This document shows positions 1-7,692 of a stretch of 13,203 nt of DNA, one piece after another. The notes below the pieces were generated by a model. It ran no database searches. It was given only the letters and a program-made list of their open reading frames with translations, and was not told the DNA's origin. Source of the stretch: an uncultured Bacteroidales bacterium (lineage in GTDB: Bacteria; Bacteroidota; Bacteroidia; Bacteroidales; UBA932). How positions within the stretch are numbered: the stretch's first letter is position 1; each line of letters opens with the position of its first letter. The stretch covers positions 1-13,203 of the forward strand of contig CALCUQ010000019.1 in the NCBI GenBank assembly GCA_937906795.1, in the 5' to 3' direction. The position numbers and the translations under genes are program-made.

Positions 1-150
1 GTCGCCAATTCTGGATATTTCTCATCAAAGCTCTTAATAAAAGAATTTGCAGAACTTGGTGGACAAAAAAATTTAGATAAAGCTTATACAGTATATCAAC
101 AGGTATTAAATAATTCAGAGGGAATTGATATTAATAAGTTGAATAAATAA
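1..150 (+). CDS. C-terminal 49 residues of an unknown protein (5' end outside window)
   Basis: Frame 1 is open from the window edge to a TAA at 148-150, giving 49 residues that end in ..DINKLNK. The sequence is Lys/Asn/Leu-rich. It has a helical stretch with Ala/Tyr/Leu spacing (KAYTVYQQVL) that would suit the last helix of a TPR-like or other all-helical domain, but it is too short to assign. A second TAA follows directly. No convincing terminator hairpin is visible in the AT-rich 151-283 stretch downstream. The protein family is not recognised. That this is a real gene end is inferred only from the open frame, the sensible composition and the tandem stops. Confidence 0.5.
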   Translation, partial: VANSGYFSSKLLIKEFAELGGQKNLDKAYTVYQQVLNNSEGIDINKLNK

Positions 151-283
151 TAAGTGTTCATAAAACTTTTCCTTTAACATGTCTTTCTAAGCAGATTTGA
201 AGAATTTTAAACAACTGTAATTTTAATAAATTTATCTAAAATCGTTATAAAAACAGATTAAAACAAGTGATTTTAATGAAAAA

Positions 284-532
284 TTAAACTTTTTCAAGAA
301 ATTTTATCGTTTCATGATTAAATTTTGAATTTTCGTTTAGGTATGCAAAATGGCTGCTTTTTGCTGTTGTAAGTGTTGCATTGTTTTGTCTTTTTATATG
401 TTTTGCAATCCAAAGCGGAGTGTCTTTATCTTTTGTTCCCCAAAACAACATAACTGGGCAGTTAAATTTGATTGCAAACTTTAAATTTAGATTAACAATA
501 TTTTGAAAAGTTTTTTTATTTTTTTGACTGTG
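284..532 (-). pseudogene. Alpha/beta-hydrolase C-terminal remnant, no N-terminal part
   Basis: Read on the minus strand, the frame closed by TAA at 284-286 is open up to an in-frame stop at 533-535, giving 82 codons. It encodes a recognisable end of an alpha/beta-hydrolase fold. The stretch CPVMLFWGTKDKDTP carries the strand plus the acidic catalytic loop (GTKDxDTP). It is followed by an amphipathic helix and the catalytic-His region SSHFAYLNE, then a final helix ending KFLEKV. The nucleophile elbow (GxSxG) and everything before it are missing. The only ATG, at 451-449, would start inside the beta strand just before the Asp loop. The piece therefore cannot be an active hydrolase. Its N-terminal side runs straight into the dapB promoter. 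It is either a decayed gene or the product of a bad join near 510-532. The family call rests on motifs read by eye. Confidence 0.6.
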
Positions 533-539
533 TTATACT
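531..539 (+). promoter_or_regulatory. Extended -10 promoter of the dapB fragment
   Basis: TGT followed by TATACT (534-539) matches the extended -10 form (TGn-TATAAT) of a sigma70/sigmaA promoter. It lies 31 bases before the GTG start of dapB. No -35 box sits at the usual distance; a TTGACT at 524-529 is too close to serve. This element type differs from the TAnnTTTG boxes used elsewhere in the window. Confidence 0.4.
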
Positions 540-561
540 TACAACACATAGACTAATCATT

Positions 562-566
562 GGAGG
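562..566 (+). promoter_or_regulatory. Shine-Dalgarno GGAGG of dapB, selects the GTG start
   Basis: GGAGG ends four bases before the GTG at 571 and supports that codon as the start. It is the only strong Shine-Dalgarno site among the gene starts inside the window. Genes from 841 rightwards have A/T-rich, SD-less leaders, as is usual in Bacteroidetes. The contrast suggests that this part has another origin. Confidence 0.6.
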
Positions 567-570
567 AAAA

Positions 571-822
571 GTGATTAAGATTGGTGTAGTCGGAGCAAAC
601 GGCAAAATGGGAAAAGAAGTTGTTAAACTAGCTCTTAATAATCCCGAATTTGACCTTGTTTGTGCTATTGACAAATTTGGTGCTGGAGAAAAAATTAACG
701 ACAAAGTAGTTATTGATAGCGATTTGGAAACTTCAATCAAAACAAACAAACCTGACATTGTTGTTGATTTTACGCAACCTTCGGTTATTTTTGAAAACAT
801 TAAAAAAATCATGGAAAAATGA
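571..822 (+). pseudogene. dapB: dapB 5' fragment: 4-hydroxy-tetrahydrodipicolinate reductase, truncated
   Basis: DapB reduces hydroxy-tetrahydrodipicolinate with NAD(P)H in the diaminopimelate/lysine pathway in the cytoplasm. The fragment starts at GTG 571 after a GGAGG site. It shows the N-terminal Rossmann fold: GANGKMG (residues 8-14, the GxxGxxG dinucleotide loop), an acidic end of the second strand (CAIDKFGAG), and the strand/loop VVDFTQPS of the DapB family. It ends after 83 residues (..KKIMEK), where the family normally runs to roughly 250. The whole substrate-binding/catalytic domain with the HHxxKxDAPSG-type motif is absent. The frame dies at about 819 in an A-rich stretch, just before an unrelated gene at 841. 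The product cannot be a working reductase. By sequence style it resembles DapB of gut Gastranaerophilales/Melainabacteria or Firmicutes more than Bacteroidetes, which is an impression from memory and not a search result. Confidence 0.75.
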
Positions 823-840
823 ATAAAAAAATAAGAGAAG
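816..840. other. Probable breakpoint between unlike sequence segments
   Basis: The dapB reading frame is homologous up to about codon 82 and then meets TGA at 820-822. It is followed by an A-rich tract (aataaaaaaataagagaag) leading into the SD-less glycosyltransferase start at 841. Upstream there is SD-led, sigma70-type sequence. Downstream there is Bacteroidetes-type sequence. The A-rich tract could have supplied microhomology for a recombination event or, more simply, for an assembly mis-join. Confidence 0.5.
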
Positions 841-2157
841 ATGAAAGTTTTAATGTTCGGATGGGAGTTCCCTCCTCATATTGCAGGTGGTTTGGGAACA
901 GCGTGTTATGGCTTAACCAAGGGTTTGGCTAAACACAATATAGATATTCTGTTTGTTATGCCGGCAGCTTCTGGTGATGAGGATGAGAGTGCTGTTAAGA
1001 TTATTAATGCAAGTGATATAAATATTGCTGAGTCTTGGAGTAAGGCAGATCATACCAGATTGGATGAGTTCCTTAACAGAGTAAGTTTCTTGAAAGTTCC
1101 GTCGGGAATAGTACCTTACATTGATCCTATGGAATTTACTGAGAGAGTTACCCGTACATCCAGATGTACAAGATACGAGGAGTATGAGGCTTTCAAGATA
1201 AGTTTTGGTGGAAAATACAAATTCTCAGGCAAATATGGTGCAAACCTTATGGATGAGGTGCACAGATATGCTATGGTTGCCAGTGCAATTGCATTGGATA
1301 ACACTTTTGATGTTATCCACGCACATGACTGGTTAACTTACATGGCGGGTATTACTGCCAAGAGAATTTCTGGTAAACCACTTGTTATCCACGTACACGC
1401 TACATCATTTGACCGTAGTGGTGACAATGTGGATCCTGTTGTTTACAATCTTGAGAAAATGGGTATGGAGGCTGCAGACAAGATTATGGCTGTAAGTAAC
1501 CTTACCAGAAATATTATTATCAACAAATATGGTATAGACCCAAGCAAAGTTGTTACTGTTCACAATGCAGTAGACTTTAATGACTTTAAAGAGGTTGAGG
1601 CTCAAAGGGGTGTTTCTGACAAGATTGTTACTTTCTTGGGTAGAATTACATTCCAGAAGGGACCTGAGTATTTTATAGAGGCTGCAAACAAAGTTCTTAA
1701 GAGATTGCCTAATGTGAGATTTGTGATGGCTGGTAATGGAGATTTGCTAAACAGATCTATCAGACGTGTGGCTAAATTGGGAATTGCAGACAAGTTCCAT
1801 TTTACAGGTTTCCTTAAAGGAGATGATGTTAAGAGAATGTTCTCATATTCAGATGTATATGTTATGCCATCTGTATCAGAGCCATTTGGAATTTCTCCTT
1901 TGGAGGCTATGAAATCCAATGTTCCTACCATTATATCAAAACAATCAGGTGTTGCTGAGGTGTTGAAATATGCTATTAAAGTAGATTTCTGGGATATTGA
2001 TGCCCTTGCAGATTCTATGTACGGATTGATAGCATATCCATCTCTTTCTGAGTTTAGTGCAAGATGTGGTATGGATGAGGTTAATTCACTTAAGTGGGAA
2101 AATGCCGCCCTTAAGATGATTGATGTTTACCAACAGGCAATTGACCAACAAGTTTAA
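841..2157 (+). CDS. GT4-type glycosyltransferase of the glycogen block
   Basis: This 438-residue GT-B fold enzyme most likely transfers glucose from a nucleotide sugar in glycogen (alpha-glucan) synthesis in the cytoplasm. The N-terminal domain opens with MFGWEFPPHIAGGLG, a synthase-like opening whose GGLG loop (residues 16-19) would contact the donor phosphates. HAHDW lies at 160-164. The C-terminal domain has the GRITFQKG nucleotide-binding segment (Arg268, Lys273) and the E-x7-E motif SEPFGISPLE (Glu347, Glu355) typical of retaining GT4/GT5 enzymes. The length and the KVLMFGWEFPP opening match the glycosyltransferase that sits next to GH57 in Bacteroides-type glycogen clusters (recalled, not searched). 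The GH57 gene follows after 21 bases, so the two are probably co-transcribed. No SD is present. The natural upstream neighbour is unknown because the sequence before 841 looks foreign. GT4 versus GT5 and the donor (UDP- or ADP-glucose) cannot be settled here. Confidence 0.85.
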   Translation: MKVLMFGWEFPPHIAGGLGTACYGLTKGLAKHNIDILFVMPAASGDEDESAVKIINASDINIAESWSKADHTRLDEFLNRVSFLKVPSGIVPYIDPMEFTERVTRTSRCTRYEEYEAFKISFGGKYKFSGKYGANLMDEVHRYAMVASAIALDNTFDVIHAHDWLTYMAGITAKRISGKPLVIHVHATSFDRSGDNVDPVVYNLEKMGMEAADKIMAVSNLTRNIIINKYGIDPSKVVTVHNAVDFNDFKEVEAQRGVSDKIVTFLGRITFQKGPEYFIEAANKVLKRLPNVRFVMAGNGDLLNRSIRRVAKLGIADKFHFTGFLKGDDVKRMFSYSDVYVMPSVSEPFGISPLEAMKSNVPTIISKQSGVAEVLKYAIKVDFWDIDALADSMYGLIAYPSLSEFSARCGMDEVNSLKWENAALKMIDVYQQAIDQQV

Positions 2158-2178
2158 TCATAAAAAATACTTATAGAT

Positions 2179-3411
2179 ATGGAAAAATCATTATGTCTCT
2201 ATTTTCAGGTTCATCAACCAGACAGACTAAGATTATATAGATTCTTTGATATTGGAAACGATTCACAATATTTTGACGATTTTGCAAACAGAACAATTCT
2301 AAAAAGGGTAGCTCAAAGATGTTATCTTCCAATGAATCAGATTTTGTTGGATTTGATTGAAAAGCATAACGGTCAATTCAAAGTGGCATTTTCTATTTCT
2401 GGAGTTGCACTTGAGCAATTTGCTGAGTATGCACCTGAGGTATTGGAGAGTTTCAAGAAACTTGCAAAAACTAAATGTGTAGAGTTCTTGGCTGAGACTT
2501 ATTCACACAGCCTTGCCAGTTTGGTTTCACCAAAAGAGTTTGAGAAACAGGTTAAAGAGCATGCTGCTGCAGTTAAGAAACATTTTGGTGTAAAACCTAC
2601 AGCTTTCAGAAATACAGAGCTTATTTACTCTGATGCAATAGGTGCGGCTGTTGCAGATATGGGTTATAATGTAATGTTGACTGAGGGTGCTAAACACATT
2701 TTGGGTTGGAAGAGTCCTAACTTTGTTTACACTAATGCAATTAATCCAAAATTGAAACTTTTGTTAAAGAACTTTAACCTAAGTGACGATATCGCATTCA
2801 GATTCTCAGATAAAGGAAGTGCTTCATGGCCTTTGACAAGCGATAAATATGCAGGATGGTTGCAACAAGCAGCAAACGATTCTGAAATTGTAAACTTATT
2901 TATGGATTATGAGACCTTTGGAGAGCATCAAAGTGAGGCTACAGGTATTTTTGAGTTTGTAAAAGCTTTGCCTTCTGCAGTTTTAGCTAATACAAACCTT
3001 AAGTTCTGTACTCCATCAGAAGCTGCTGCAAAACATCAACCTGTTGCTCCTTTACATGTTCCAGAAGCTATTTCATGGGCAGATGAGGAGAGAGATACAA
3101 GTGCTTGGTTGGGAAATGAGCTTCAAAATGAGGCATTTACAAAATTGTATGCTTTGGAGAAAGATGTAATGGCAAGTAAAGATGCTCATTTGATTGCAGA
3201 TTATAGAAAATTGCAGGAGAGTGACCATTTCTACTATATGTGTACAAAATTCTTCTCAGATGGTGCTGTTCATAAATATTTCAACCCATATGAGACTCCA
3301 TATGAGGCATTTATTAACTATATGAATGTGTTGAGTGACTTTATTTTACGTGTTGAGAAAACAGTAAAAAAAGCATCAAAAGCAAAAAAAACTACCAAAA
3401 CTGAAAAATAG
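2179..3411 (+). CDS. GH57 family alpha-amylase/4-alpha-glucanotransferase-like enzyme
   Basis: This 410-residue cytoplasmic enzyme probably hydrolyses or rearranges alpha-1,4-glucan (glycogen) chains by a retaining mechanism. GH57 hallmarks are visible in order: HQP at residues 12-14 near the start (FQVHQPDRLRLYRF), a SGVALEQF segment, AETYSHSL, FRNTELIYSD with the presumed nucleophile Glu147, and FMDYETFGEHQ with the presumed acid/base Asp243. All expected catalytic positions are present. A helical C-terminal domain follows, ending in a Lys/Ala/Thr-rich tail (KKASKAKKTTKTEK) that is probably disordered. There is no signal peptide, so it acts on internal glycogen and not on dietary starch. 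It sits 21 bases after the glycosyltransferase, and its stop codon lies just before the promoter-like box of the synthase-phosphorylase fusion. Hydrolase versus transferase activity cannot be told from sequence. A branching-enzyme role (another GH57 activity) is less likely because the known branching members are longer. Confidence 0.87.
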   Translation: MEKSLCLYFQVHQPDRLRLYRFFDIGNDSQYFDDFANRTILKRVAQRCYLPMNQILLDLIEKHNGQFKVAFSISGVALEQFAEYAPEVLESFKKLAKTKCVEFLAETYSHSLASLVSPKEFEKQVKEHAAAVKKHFGVKPTAFRNTELIYSDAIGAAVADMGYNVMLTEGAKHILGWKSPNFVYTNAINPKLKLLLKNFNLSDDIAFRFSDKGSASWPLTSDKYAGWLQQAANDSEIVNLFMDYETFGEHQSEATGIFEFVKALPSAVLANTNLKFCTPSEAAAKHQPVAPLHVPEAISWADEERDTSAWLGNELQNEAFTKLYALEKDVMASKDAHLIADYRKLQESDHFYYMCTKFFSDGAVHKYFNPYETPYEAFINYMNVLSDFILRVEKTVKKASKAKKTTKTEK

Positions 3412-3415
3412 TAGT

Positions 3416-3423
3416 TACTTTTG
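3416..3423 (+). promoter_or_regulatory. Bacteroidetes -7 box before the synthase-phosphorylase gene
   Basis: TACTTTTG fits the TAnnTTTG consensus of the Bacteroidetes primary sigma factor. It begins five bases after the GH57 stop and 53 bases before the ATG at 3469. No clear -33 TTTG is seen. The box overlaps the in-frame TTG at 3421, which argues against that TTG as the translation start. Confidence 0.5.
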
Positions 3424-3468
3424 CGCCTTTTTAAAAGGAAAATAACAGAAAAACAAGAAAATTATAAA

Positions 3469-6400
3469 ATGGTAGAAAAGATTAACAGACCAGATTACCT
3501 GTTTGAAGTAAGTTGGGAAGTGTGTAACAAGGTAGGGGGAATTCACACTGTTATTGCGACCAAAGCTTTGGAGCTGAATAAAGAGTTCGGCAAGAATCAT
3601 ATTCTTGTCGGACCCGATGTTTGGATGGAGACTGAGAAGAATCCAGAGTTCAACGAGGATAAGGTATTATTCAGAAGTTGGAAAAAGCAAGCAGCGAATG
3701 AGGGTTTTAGAGTTAGAGTCGGTAGATGGAATGTTGCTGGCGCACCAATTGCTATTCTGGTAGATTTCAAATCTTTCATTTCAAAGAAAGATGAGATATT
3801 TGCCCAGATGTGGGAACAATTCAAACTAGATTCATTAAGTGGTCAATGGGATTACATTGAATCTGCTTTGTTTGGTTATGCAGCCGGTAAAGTAATCGAA
3901 AGTTTTGTAAAATTCAATTTGCAGCCTCATCATAAAGTAGTGGCTCAATTCCATGAATGGATGACAGGAGCAGGCTTGCTTTATTTGAAAGGCAAAAACT
4001 TATCAATTGGTACAGTATTTACAACTCATGCCACTGTAGTTGGCAGATGTTTGGCTTGTAACAATTTGCCTTTGTACGATTCTATGAATATGTACAATGC
4101 AGATGAAAAGGCAAAACAGTTTGGTGTTACTGCAAAGCACTCTTTGGAGAAAATATCTGCTGAGCAGGCAGATGTATTTACAACAGTGAGTGAAATTACA
4201 GCAGCAGAATGCAAACAGTTCATTGGTAGAGAAGTTGATATTGTAACTCCAAATGGTTTTGACAGCAGTATTGTCCCACAAGGGGAGGCATACATTGCGG
4301 CAAAAGCATCGGCAAGGGAAGCTTTGTTGAAAGTTGCATCAAAAATGCATAATGTGGAGTATACAAATGATACTGTAATTATTGGTATAGGTGGAAGATA
4401 TGAATATAAGAACAAAGGTATTGATGTATTGTTGGATGCCATTGCAAAAATCAAGAATGGCACATATACAGGCAAGAAACTATTGGCTTATATTATGATT
4501 CCTGCAGGTAACAATGGCCCTAACAAGGAACTTGTTGCCAAAATGAATGGTAATTCAAAAACCGATTATACCACATTTACATCTCACTATCTGTCTGATC
4601 CTGAATATGATGCTGTAATGGGAAAAGTAAGGGCAATGAACCTTGACCCTAAGAGTGATAACATTGGATTAGTATTTGTGCCTAGTTATCTTAATGGTAA
4701 TGATGGGGTATTTAATACCACATATTACAATTTGTTAATGGGTATGGATATAACAGTGTTCCCATCTTATTATGAGCCATGGGGTTATACTCCACTTGAG
4801 GCAGTAGCCTTTGGCATCCCTACAGTAACAACTTCATTGGCAGGATTTGGCCTATGGGTTAGAGATTATTTTAAAGGCGCACATTATGCTGTTGAGGTAA
4901 TCGACAGAAATGATGCTAACTACCAAGCTGTTGTTGACGGCGTGGTTTCAAAAATTTACGAGATTGCAGGTTTAGACCAAAAGCAGAGCGAAGATTACAG
5001 GGCAAATGCTCAAATGGTTTCAAAAATAGCTCTTTGGGAAAATTTGGTGTCTCATTATAATAAAGCATATATGTCTTCATTGGAAAAAGTTGTAGAAAGA
5101 AATGGCGCTTTCCCTGAATTCAGACCTCAGGAGCAAGCATTTGTAAAATATAGAGTAAATTCTCCAGAGTGGAGAACCCTTATTATTAATAAAGATCTTC
5201 CTAGTTCTCTTAAACCACTTGATATTATATCAAAGAATTTGTGGTGGTGCTGGAATCAAGAGGCTATTGATTTGTTCAAAATGGTAAGTGAGGAGCTATG
5301 GGCTGTAGCTAACGGAAATCCTATTGCCATGTTGGATATGGTAGATCTTAAAAGATACAAGGAATTGTCGGCCGACAAAGAGTTTATTGCAAAGTTAGAT
5401 GTTGTGTACCAACATTTTAACCAATATATGGCTCAAAAGAATGAGAGAAAGGATCCTAAAATCTCATATTTCTGTATGGAGTATGGTTTGGATACATCTC
5501 TAAAAATCTATTCAGGTGGCTTGGGTATCTTGGCAGGTGACTACCTAAAAGAGGCAAGTGACATGAATGTTAATATGAATGCTGTTGGTTTCTTGTACAA
5601 ATACGGATACTTTACTCAACAGTTGTCTGCTCAAGGTGATCAGGTTGCCAATTATGAGCCTCAAGATTTTACCAAAACTCCTGCAGTTCCTGTAATGAAT
5701 GAGGAGGGTAAATGGCTAACAGTATCTGTTGCATTCCCTGGCAGAAATATTCATGCAAGAGTTTGGAAGGTAGAGGTTGGTAGAATTGAGTTGTATCTGT
5801 TGGATACAGACTTTGAGAAAAACTTACCGGAGGACAGATGTGTTTCTCACCAACTATATGGTGGAGATTGGGAGAACCGCCTAAAACAAGAGCTTGTTCT
5901 TGGTATTGGTGGTATCAGAGCATTGAGAGCTTTGGGAAGTTATGCAGATGTATACCATTGCAATGAGGGTCATGCTGCATTTATTGGCATTGAGAGATTG
6001 AGAGAGTATGTTCAAAATGACAATATGTCTTTTGCTCAGGCTTTGGAGATTGTAAGAGGTTCTTCATTGTTTACAACACATACTCCAGTTCCTGCCGGAC
6101 ACGATGCGTTTACAGAGGATCTTCTTAGAACATACATTTCACACTATCCTGAGAGATTGAAAATTGACTGGACTACATTAATGTCTCTTGGTAAGCTTGA
6201 TCCATATAATCACGATGAAAAATTCTCTATGAGTATCTTGGCTGCAAATCTTAGCCAGGAGGTTAATGGAGTGTCTTGGTTACATGGTAAGGTAAGTCAG
6301 GAAATTCTTTCAAATATGTGGCCAGGTTATCTTCCAGAGGAGTTACATGTAGGTTATGTTACCAATGGTGTTCACTACCCAACATGGACAGCTCCAGAGT

Positions 6401-7692
6401 GGAAAGAGATTCATGCTGAGGTATTTGGTGAAGAGTTCAAGACTCACCACTATGACAAGAGTTGTTTTGGTGGCATAAGAAAAGTTGCAGATGAGAAAAT
6501 CTGGCAGACAAGAATGGCTCTTAAGACTAAACTGATTGATAAAGTAAAAGAGTTGTTCTCTAATCCGGCAATTGCTACTCACTATTCTCCTCATCAGATT
6601 GTAAAGATTAAGAATACATTGAGCGACAAAGTTCTTACTATTGGTTTTGCAAGACGTTTTGCTACTTATAAGAGAGCTCATTTGTTGTTCAGAAACCTTG
6701 ATAGATTAAATGAGATTATCAATAATCCTAAACAACCTGTTCAATTCTTGTTTGCAGGTAAAGCTCACCCAGCAGATAAAGCCGGTCAGGATTTGATCAG
6801 AAGAATTGTTGAGATTTCAAAGATGCCTCAATTTATTGGTAAGATTGTCTTTGTTCCTAACTATGACATTACCATTGCAAAATATCTTGTTCAAGGTGTG
6901 GATATCTGGATGAATAACCCTACAAGACCTTTGGAGGCTTCTGGTACCAGTGGTGAGAAAGCTGTTATGAATGGTGTTATGCACTTCTCTGTTCTTGATG
7001 GCTGGTGGGTAGAAGGTTATAAAGAGGGTGCAGGTTGGGCTCTACAGATGGAGAGAACTTATGATGATCAGAACTTCCAGGATGAGCTTGATGCAGCAAC
7101 TATCTACAATATTATTGAGGGAGAGATTGCTCCTCAATATTATGCTAAGAATGAGAAAGGTTATTCTCCTGAGTGGATTGAGACAATCAAAAATTGCGTA
7201 GAGTATGTTGCTTGTAACTTCACTACCAACAGAATGATGTCGGATTATATCAGACAATATTATCAACCTCTTGCCCAAAGACATGCAAAATTGGTTGCTG
7301 ATGATTGCAAGATGGCGGGTGAGATTGCTCAATGGAAGAAGAAATTGAGAAGAGAGTGGCCAATGGTAGAGATTGTTTCCAGAGTAAGACTTTCTACAAA
7401 TTCAGTTCTTCTAGGTTGCGAGTATAAAGCCGAGTTGCAGTTGTCAATTGGTGAACTTGATCCTAATGATATTGGAATTGAGATGGTGTTCACTGCTCCT
7501 GGCAAAAAAGGCAAGTTGGGTGTTAAAGAAATATTTGAGTACAAGGTTAAGGAGTGTAAGGATGGTATTGCAACTTATGTTTGTGATGTTCTTCCAGACA
7601 GAGCAGGTGCTTACCAATTGGCGGTAAGAATGTATGCTAAGAACCCTAACCTTCCTCATAGACAAGACTTTGAGTTAGTGAAATGGTTGTAG
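3469..7692 (+). CDS. Fused GT3 glycogen synthase and GT35 alpha-glucan phosphorylase
   Basis: One 1407-residue cytoplasmic protein joins glycogen synthesis and phosphorolysis. Residues 1 to about 540 are a eukaryote-like GT3 glycogen synthase: EVSWEVCNKVGGIHTV (GG at 23-24), QFHEWMTGAG, PNGFD, GRYEYKNKG, and FPSYYEPWGYTPLE with the E-x7-E pair Glu436/Glu444. After a linker of about 45 residues, the short (DUF3417-containing) type of GT35 phosphorylase begins near 585 (LWWCWNQEAIDLF). It shows SGGLG at 682-686, HTPVPAGH at 871-878, FARRFATYKR near 1060 and EASGTSGEK, whose Lys1164 should hold pyridoxal phosphate. A beta-rich end closes the protein. Both halves keep their key residues, so both activities are plausible. 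The ATG at 3469 is preferred over an upstream in-frame TTG (3421) that lies inside a promoter box. The 3' end overlaps ribF by 10 bases. Similar fusions occur, as far as I recall, in other Bacteroidetes under the name alpha-glucan family phosphorylase. Confidence 0.9.
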   Translation: MVEKINRPDYLFEVSWEVCNKVGGIHTVIATKALELNKEFGKNHILVGPDVWMETEKNPEFNEDKVLFRSWKKQAANEGFRVRVGRWNVAGAPIAILVDFKSFISKKDEIFAQMWEQFKLDSLSGQWDYIESALFGYAAGKVIESFVKFNLQPHHKVVAQFHEWMTGAGLLYLKGKNLSIGTVFTTHATVVGRCLACNNLPLYDSMNMYNADEKAKQFGVTAKHSLEKISAEQADVFTTVSEITAAECKQFIGREVDIVTPNGFDSSIVPQGEAYIAAKASAREALLKVASKMHNVEYTNDTVIIGIGGRYEYKNKGIDVLLDAIAKIKNGTYTGKKLLAYIMIPAGNNGPNKELVAKMNGNSKTDYTTFTSHYLSDPEYDAVMGKVRAMNLDPKSDNIGLVFVPSYLNGNDGVFNTTYYNLLMGMDITVFPSYYEPWGYTPLEAVAFGIPTVTTSLAGFGLWVRDYFKGAHYAVEVIDRNDANYQAVVDGVVSKIYEIAGLDQKQSEDYRANAQMVSKIALWENLVSHYNKAYMSSLEKVVERNGAFPEFRPQEQAFVKYRVNSPEWRTLIINKDLPSSLKPLDIISKNLWWCWNQEAIDLFKMVSEELWAVANGNPIAMLDMVDLKRYKELSADKEFIAKLDVVYQHFNQYMAQKNERKDPKISYFCMEYGLDTSLKIYSGGLGILAGDYLKEASDMNVNMNAVGFLYKYGYFTQQLSAQGDQVANYEPQDFTKTPAVPVMNEEGKWLTVSVAFPGRNIHARVWKVEVGRIELYLLDTDFEKNLPEDRCVSHQLYGGDWENRLKQELVLGIGGIRALRALGSYADVYHCNEGHAAFIGIERLREYVQNDNMSFAQALEIVRGSSLFTTHTPVPAGHDAFTEDLLRTYISHYPERLKIDWTTLMSLGKLDPYNHDEKFSMSILAANLSQEVNGVSWLHGKVSQEILSNMWPGYLPEELHVGYVTNGVHYPTWTAPEWKEIHAEVFGEEFKTHHYDKSCFGGIRKVADEKIWQTRMALKTKLIDKVKELFSNPAIATHYSPHQIVKIKNTLSDKVLTIGFARRFATYKRAHLLFRNLDRLNEIINNPKQPVQFLFAGKAHPADKAGQDLIRRIVEISKMPQFIGKIVFVPNYDITIAKYLVQGVDIWMNNPTRPLEASGTSGEKAVMNGVMHFSVLDGWWVEGYKEGAGWALQMERTYDDQNFQDELDAATIYNIIEGEIAPQYYAKNEKGYSPEWIETIKNCVEYVACNFTTNRMMSDYIRQYYQPLAQRHAKLVADDCKMAGEIAQWKKKLRREWPMVEIVSRVRLSTNSVLLGCEYKAELQLSIGELDPNDIGIEMVFTAPGKKGKLGVKEIFEYKVKECKDGIATYVCDVLPDRAGAYQLAVRMYAKNPNLPHRQDFELVKWL

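Noticed and set aside
151..283. Possible terminator or small RNA after the first partial gene
   Set aside because: The stretch is uniformly AT-rich with no stem longer than a few A/T pairs; nothing can be supported.
524..529. TTGACT as a -35 box for dapB
   Set aside because: Only four bases separate it from TATACT; a sigma70 promoter needs about 17.
516..812. Minus-strand 98-residue frame over dapB
   Set aside because: It is a mirror of the dapB coding frame with no motif of its own; the plus strand shows a clear Rossmann signature and an SD site.
3421..3468. In-frame TTG start that would add 16 residues to the synthase-phosphorylase
   Set aside because: The TTG lies inside the TACTTTTG promoter box, the added peptide is Lys/Arg-rich without family resemblance, and the ATG at 3469 directly precedes the conserved GT3 start.
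4026..4475. Minus-strand 149-residue frame inside the GT3 domain
   Set aside because: Antisense shadow: Cys/Ser/Leu-rich, no recognisable domain, fully covered by conserved glycogen synthase sequence.
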